Assembly: GCF_014489635.1 (NCBI RefSeq)
Contig: NZ_CP060828.1
Coordinates: forward strand, 2,480,001 to 2,544,000
DNA from: Streptomyces roseirectus
GTDB taxonomy: Bacteria > Actinomycetota > Actinomycetes > Streptomycetales > Streptomycetaceae
Reading direction: 5' to 3'
DNA: 64,000 nucleotides
In this document: piece after piece, positions 59,962 to 64,000 of the stretch
Layout: every line of letters begins with the position of its first letter
Position numbering within the stretch: the first letter of the stretch is position 1
Notes under the pieces: generated by a model
Seen by the model: only the letters and a program-made list of their open reading frames with translations
Told to the model about the DNA's origin: nothing
Database searches by the model: none
Translations under genes and position numbers: made by a program

Positions 59962-60473
59962 GCGGGCGCGCGGAGGACGAGGCCACTGTGGACGAGACTG
60001 CCGTGGACGGCGCCGTCGGCGAGGGCGGTCCGGGGCCCGGCGGTCCGGTCGCTGCGAGCGGCCCCGAGGCCCAGGAGGGCCACCCCGCGAGTCCCCTGGG
60101 CATAGACGCCCTCCTGGAGCAGGTGCGCGCCCGCTACGCGCGCGTGGAGGCACGGGAGGTGTACGACGCCACGCGCGCGGGCGACGCGCTGCTCGTCGAC
60201 ATTCGGTACGCGGCCCTGCGGGACCGGGACGGGCTGATCCCCGGCGCCCTGATCGTCGAGCGCAACGAACTGGAGTGGCGGCTCGACCCCCAGGGCAGTC
60301 ACCGTCTCCCCGAGGCGACCGGCCACGACCTGCGCGTCGTCGTGATCTGCAACGAGGGCTACGCCTCCAGCCTCGCCGCCGCCTCCCTGCACCAGCTCGG
60401 TCTGCACCGGGCGACCGACCTGGTCGGCGGGTTCCAGGCGTGGAAGGCGGCGGGGCTGCCGGTGACGCGGTAG
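59958..60473 (+). CDS. Rhodanese-like sulfurtransferase
   Basis: The protein has 171 residues from the GTG at 59958, translationally coupled to the dioxygenase. Residues 1-50 are acidic/Gly-rich. The rhodanese domain (about 55-170) has D-A-L-L-V-D-I-R-Y, I-P-G-A-L-I-V-E-R and the active-site loop V-V-I-C-N-E-G-Y-A-S-S with the catalytic cysteine, ending G-G-F-Q-A-W-K-A-A-G-L-P. It could carry sulfane sulfur from cysteine turnover. The pairing with a cysteine dioxygenase points to joint cysteine or persulfide removal. The converging permease gene begins 12 bases away. Confidence 0.92.
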   Translation: MSGRAEDEATVDETAVDGAVGEGGPGPGGPVAASGPEAQEGHPASPLGIDALLEQVRARYARVEAREVYDATRAGDALLVDIRYAALRDRDGLIPGALIVERNELEWRLDPQGSHRLPEATGHDLRVVVICNEGYASSLAAASLHQLGLHRATDLVGGFQAWKAAGLPVTR

Positions 60474-60485
60474 CCGCGCGGGCGC

Positions 60486-63014
60486 CTACTCCCGCGCCGT
60501 CGCCACCGTCACCGCCCGCACCCGCAGCGCCACCCGCCCCGGCACGGCCGTCGCCACCAGCGCGAGCAGCCCGGCCACGGCGACGACGGTGACGTACACG
60601 AGCGGAGCGACGGCCGGCGCGGCACGCCCCGTCATGCCGACGCTGAACGCGCTCAGCACGGCGAGGGCGATGCCGCTGCCGAGCGCGGTCGCGAGCAGCA
60701 GGATCGACAGCGCCTCGGTGCGCAGCATCCGCAGTACCTGCCGGCGGGTCGCTCCGGCGAGACGCAGCAGCGCGAACTCCCTGACCCGTTCAGCGACGGA
60801 CATGCCGAGCGTGTTGACGACGGCGATGGCGGTGAAGGCCAGGACCAGCCCCATCGCGAGCAGGTTGACCTCGGCGTTCTGCTGCTGCCTGGCGGCCTGG
60901 AGCGAGTCCGCCGCGTCCGGCGAAAGAATGTCCAGATCCGGGAACTCACGGAGAGTGTTCGCGAGTTCTCTGTGTGTACGGCTGGTGCTGACGAGGAGGG
61001 AGGCGGACAAGGGGTTGTCGACATGGCGTGCGACGAGGTCGTGCGCGAGGGTGAGGTCCCCGAAACCGAGCCCCCTGGAGTAGACGGCGACGACGGTGAG
61101 CGTGGCGGGCGTCCCGTCGCCGAGCGTCAGCTTCAGGGCGGAGCCGGGCGCCAGGCCGAGCTGGTCCGCGGCCAGTTCGCTGACGGCGACGGTGTTCCCG
61201 GCGAGCCGGTCGAGGGAGCCCGCAGTGACGCCGGGATCCCAGGTACGGGCGAGACCGGCCGGGGTGACGCCCTGCGCCGGGTACTTGTCGAGGCCGACCC
61301 GGACGGTGGTGCGGACGACCTCGGTGACGGCATCACCGGGTGCGCGAAGCCGCCGCGCCGCCTGGGCAGGCACACCGGGCCCCGCCGAACCGACGACCCA
61401 GTCGGCGCGCACCCCCTCCCTCGCCTGGGCGCGGGCCGCGTCACCGAGGGTGGGCTGGACGAACAGAACGGTGCAGGTCATACCGACGAGCAGAGTGAGA
61501 GGGGTGACGACGGAGGCCATCCGGACGGCGTTGCCGCGCAGGTTGGCGGTGGCGAGCCGCCCGCCGTGGCCGGTCAGCCCGAGCGGGCCGGCGAGGAGCA
61601 GGGTGGCCGCTTTGACGAGGAGCGGGCCGAGGAGCGCGACGGAGGTGGACAGGACGATGACGGCGAGGAAGGTGACCGGGGTCGCGGCGGGCTCGGTGCG
61701 CAGGACGCCGAGCACGGCGACCAGGACGCCGCCGCCCGCGAGCAGCAGCAGGCCGGCGACGATCCTGCCCCACGCGGGCCGGGCGTTCACGGTCGTGGTC
61801 TCGGCAAGCGCCTCGACGGGCCGGATCCGGGCGACCCGCCGGGAGGCGACCCGCGCGGCGGCCCAGGCACCCAGCAGGGTCACGGCGAAGGCGGCGAGCG
61901 ACGGGAAGACGCTGACGGAGTGGTCCAGCGTGGCGGGTACGGCTCCCAGGGCGACGAACCTGCCGTGCAGCCAACTCCCCAGCGGCAGCCCGGCGGCGGC
62001 ACCCACGGCACCGGCAACCGCGCCGATCAGCAGCGCCTCCCGGCCGAGCAGCCGGCGGATCTGGCCGGAGGTGGCGGCGACGGCGCGGAGCAGGGCGAGT
62101 TCCCGGTGGCGCTGCTGCACGCTGAGTCCGAAGGTCCCGACGACCACCAGCACGGCGACGAGCAGCGAGGTCCCGCCCATCGCCCCGCCCATGCTGATCA
62201 GCTGGACCCGCACGGCAGCGGCGTCCAGGAACTCGACGGGACCGCGCGCGTCGCCGGCCGCGACCTGGGCGGTGGTGCCGTCCAGCGCCCGCGCGACCGC
62301 CCGTTTCAGCGCGCCGGGGTCGGTGCCCTCGGCCGGGAGCACGCCGAACGCGCTCACCTGCCCGGGGTGCGCGGCCAGCCTGCGGGCCTCGCCGGCGGAG
62401 AAGAAGAGGGACGTCTGGTGGCGCACGTCCGTCGCCGGGGTCGCGATTCCGCTGATCCGGTAGGCGCGCGGGGCCTGTGTCGACTGCACGGTGAGCCGGT
62501 CGCCGACCGTGAGGCGGGCCCGCTGCGCGAGGTAGCTGTCGATGACGAGGTCGGTGGCGTTCCGGGGAGCGGTGCCGCTCGCGAGGCGGTACGGCGTCAG
62601 GGCAGCGGAGTCCCAGGCGTGGCCGTAGGAAGGGCGGCCGGGGTCGGTGCCGGGGGTCGACGGGGCGGCGAGGAAGGTCAGTTCAGGGACGACGCGGGCC
62701 ACGCCGGGGACGGTGGCGATCCGTCGCTCCAGTCCCGTCGGCAGCCAGGCGCGTTCGGCGATGGGTTTGGCCTTGTGTTTGACCTTGGTCTTGTCGCCCT
62801 TGTGCTTGACGGTGGTCTGGTGGACGTTCTGGTCACCGGAGACCAGGACGGGCGTCGCCGCGTACCGCTCGGTCCGGATCGTGCCGCGCAGTCCCGTCTC
62901 CAGGAGGGTGCCGCAGGCGGTGACGAGCGCCGCCGCGCACATCAGGGCGAGGAAAGCGCCGAGGAAGCTCGCCTTGCGGGCGCGGACCGACTTCAAGGCG
63001 TAACGCAGCATCAT
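60486..63014 (-). CDS. FtsX/MacB-type ABC transporter permease
   Basis: The protein has 842 residues from the ATG at 63014 (M-M-L-R-Y-A-L-K-S-V-R-A-R-K). It has two FtsX domains, each of about three or four helices, with a helix near the N terminus (F-L-G-A-F-L-A-L-M-C-A-A-A-L-V) and large extracellular domains. A Lys-rich stretch (V-K-H-K-G-D-K-T-K-V-K-H-K-A-K-P) near residue 75 is inserted in the first. Such permeases work with a separate ATPase to export lipids or peptides or to act on the envelope. No ATPase gene is adjacent, so the partner must be elsewhere. Confidence 0.88.
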   Translation of the reverse strand: MMLRYALKSVRARKASFLGAFLALMCAAALVTACGTLLETGLRGTIRTERYAATPVLVSGDQNVHQTTVKHKGDKTKVKHKAKPIAERAWLPTGLERRIATVPGVARVVPELTFLAAPSTPGTDPGRPSYGHAWDSAALTPYRLASGTAPRNATDLVIDSYLAQRARLTVGDRLTVQSTQAPRAYRISGIATPATDVRHQTSLFFSAGEARRLAAHPGQVSAFGVLPAEGTDPGALKRAVARALDGTTAQVAAGDARGPVEFLDAAAVRVQLISMGGAMGGTSLLVAVLVVVGTFGLSVQQRHRELALLRAVAATSGQIRRLLGREALLIGAVAGAVGAAAGLPLGSWLHGRFVALGAVPATLDHSVSVFPSLAAFAVTLLGAWAAARVASRRVARIRPVEALAETTTVNARPAWGRIVAGLLLLAGGGVLVAVLGVLRTEPAATPVTFLAVIVLSTSVALLGPLLVKAATLLLAGPLGLTGHGGRLATANLRGNAVRMASVVTPLTLLVGMTCTVLFVQPTLGDAARAQAREGVRADWVVGSAGPGVPAQAARRLRAPGDAVTEVVRTTVRVGLDKYPAQGVTPAGLARTWDPGVTAGSLDRLAGNTVAVSELAADQLGLAPGSALKLTLGDGTPATLTVVAVYSRGLGFGDLTLAHDLVARHVDNPLSASLLVSTSRTHRELANTLREFPDLDILSPDAADSLQAARQQQNAEVNLLAMGLVLAFTAIAVVNTLGMSVAERVREFALLRLAGATRRQVLRMLRTEALSILLLATALGSGIALAVLSAFSVGMTGRAAPAVAPLVYVTVVAVAGLLALVATAVPGRVALRVRAVTVATARE

Positions 63015-63518
63015 GGGGGCGGGTTCTCTCTTTTGTTGTGCGGGGTGTGGAGTGCACGTGTCCACACTCGCCCGCACGCCCGTGCCCGTGCACTGCGGTG
63101 ATCCGGCGTCTTCGTAGGGGGGTTGTCCCCACCCCGGATTCCGGGACGCGGCACCGTCCGCGCCGCTCCCCGCGCGGGGGACCCGCCGCTCCCGGGCAGC
63201 TCACCGGGCCCGGCCCGGACACGATCGGCGCCCCCGCGCGTCCACCCTGTCCGGAGCCGGTCCTCCGATGCCCCCACCTCGACGGCCACCCGTCCCGGAG
63301 CCGATGCCCCGGGCCGGATACCGGCCGTCGCCCCCACGACTGCACCCCCGCCTCAGCAGGACAACGCTTCACCAGCGCCAAGAGGCACGCGCCTGCGCCG
63401 AAGAGTTCGGCGGGGCGCCCTGCTTCGTGGTGACGCCCGTTCGCACCGCGCGCCGCCTGGAGCCCTCACGTCCCGCGCCCCCGCGCACGGCCCCCGTCCG
63501 GCACCACCCGACGCCGGC
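63015..63518. other. 504-base region with no gene
   Basis: This lies between the permease start and recX. It is very C-rich on the plus strand and has only low-complexity reading frames. It must carry the permease promoter, and I see no clear motif or long repeat. Confidence 0.55.
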
Positions 63519-64000
63519 TCAGAACTCCTCCCCGTCCAGGAAGTCGGTCTCCTGCCCCTCCTCCTCCAGCGCTTGGCGGACGACCCTCAGGGCCATGCCC
63601 TCGGGGTAGCCCTTGCGGGCGAGCATGCCCGCGAGGCGGCGGACGCGCTTGTCCCGGTCGAGTCCCCGAGTGGTACGCAGCTTGCGGGCGACGAGTTCAC
63701 GGGCGGTGGCCTCCTCCTGCTCGGAGTCGAGCTGGGAGACCGCCTCGTCGATCAGCGTCGAGTCGACGCCCTTGGTGCGCAGTTCCCGGGCGAGAGCCCG
63801 TCGGGCCAGGCCCCGGCCGTGGTGCCGGGACTCCACCCAGGCGCCCGCGAAGGCGCCGTCGTCGATCAGCCCGACCTCCTCGAACCGGGAAAGCACCTCC
63901 TCGGCCACCTCGTCCGGGATCTCCCGCTTGCGCAGGGCGTCCGCGAGCTGTTTCCGGGTGCGTGGGGTCCCGGTGAGCAGGCGCAGGCAGATCGCCCGCG
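63519..64000 (-). CDS. recX: Regulatory protein RecX (5' end outside the window)
   Basis: The frame is open from the stop at 63519 to the end of the window, about 160 residues with the N terminus missing. Repeated three-helix RecX units are seen: I-C-L-R-L-L-T-G-T-P-R-T-R-K-Q-L, V-L-S-R-F-E-E-V-G-L-I-D-D, H-G-R-G-L-A-R-R-A-L-A-R-E-L and R-L-A-G-M-L-A-R-K-G-Y. RecX binds RecA filaments and limits their activity. In Streptomyces recA lies directly upstream of recX, so recA should be just beyond base 64000. The C terminus D-F-L-D-G-E-E-F is acidic. Confidence 0.93.
   Translation of the reverse strand, partial: RAICLRLLTGTPRTRKQLADALRKREIPDEVAEEVLSRFEEVGLIDDGAFAGAWVESRHHGRGLARRALARELRTKGVDSTLIDEAVSQLDSEQEEATARELVARKLRTTRGLDRDKRVRRLAGMLARKGYPEGMALRVVRQALEEEGQETDFLDGEEF

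Noticed and set aside
1..64000. Mobile elements or horizontally acquired islands
   Set aside because: No transposase, integrase, direct-repeat attachment site or low-GC block was seen. The gene order fits core Streptomyces chromosome.

Overview
The window is a high-GC actinobacterial chromosome segment with the gene order and codon habits of Streptomyces: GTG and TTG starts are common, third positions are almost all G or C, and the Streptomyces series recX, gluDCBA/gluRK, miaB, miaA, dapF, RSH, hflX, lexA, nrdR-nrdJ, rnhB, recQ-like is present. From memory of S. coelicolor this corresponds to the region just beyond recA/recX, read in reverse. I see no insertion sequence, prophage, CRISPR array, rRNA or tRNA. 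It looks like core chromosome with a few accessory insertions.

Layout. 1-9950: the end of an ABC ATPase gene, a Nudix/winged-helix protein, a glycogen-debranching-like protein, a DUF4192 protein, a RecQ-phosphoribosyltransferase fusion and two conserved hypotheticals. 10018-13909: rnhB, an ADP-ribosylglycohydrolase, a histidine phosphatase, a DUF4937-type protein and a TerD protein. 14010-21040: a DNA precursor and SOS block with nrdJ and nrdR (two NrdR boxes 31 bp apart), lexA (with its own SOS box) and a DinG helicase. 21200-25669: a three-gene NRPS-independent siderophore-type locus (GNAT acyltransferase, IucA/IucC synthetase, diaminobutyrate-type aminotransferase), two of whose genes carry in-frame tandem repeats. 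26040-39388: a secreted protease, hflX, an M1 peptidase, a RelA/SpoT homologue, dapF, a membrane protein, miaA, an antitoxin-like peptide, a LigB-like protein and miaB. 39563-51583: an FG-GAP secreted protein, a DsbA/MarR/luciferase-like group, a NarL-type two-component system, a c-di-AMP-type cation/proton antiporter pair, a lipoprotein, a MazG-like protein and a TAXI solute-binding protein. 51580-57350: the gluK-gluR two-component system, divergent from the gluABCD glutamate importer. 57526-60473: an FAD monooxygenase and a cysteine dioxygenase-rhodanese pair. 60486-64000: an FtsX-type permease without an ATPase, then recX running off the window.

The most interesting find is at 59241-59433. 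A well-spaced promoter drives what looks like a leaderless 28-codon ORF beginning with GTG and ending G-C-V-C-R-P-S-C. Seventy bases later come a cysteine dioxygenase gene and a rhodanese gene that overlap by four bases. This has the form of a cysteine-sensing leader peptide, but in front of a cysteine-degrading rather than cysteine-making operon. Second are the siderophore-type locus, which lacks the decarboxylase and N-hydroxylase expected of its closest known pathway, and the 24-bp and 21-bp tandem repeats inside its synthetase and aminotransferase genes.

How the genes work together: nrdRJ, lexA, dinG, recX, recQ-like and rnhB serve DNA synthesis and repair. miaA and miaB act in series on A37 of tRNA. 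GluK/GluR probably sense glutamate and switch on the adjacent transporter. CpeA/CpeB-like proteins form a regulated cation exporter. The RSH enzyme links nutrient state to (p)ppGpp.
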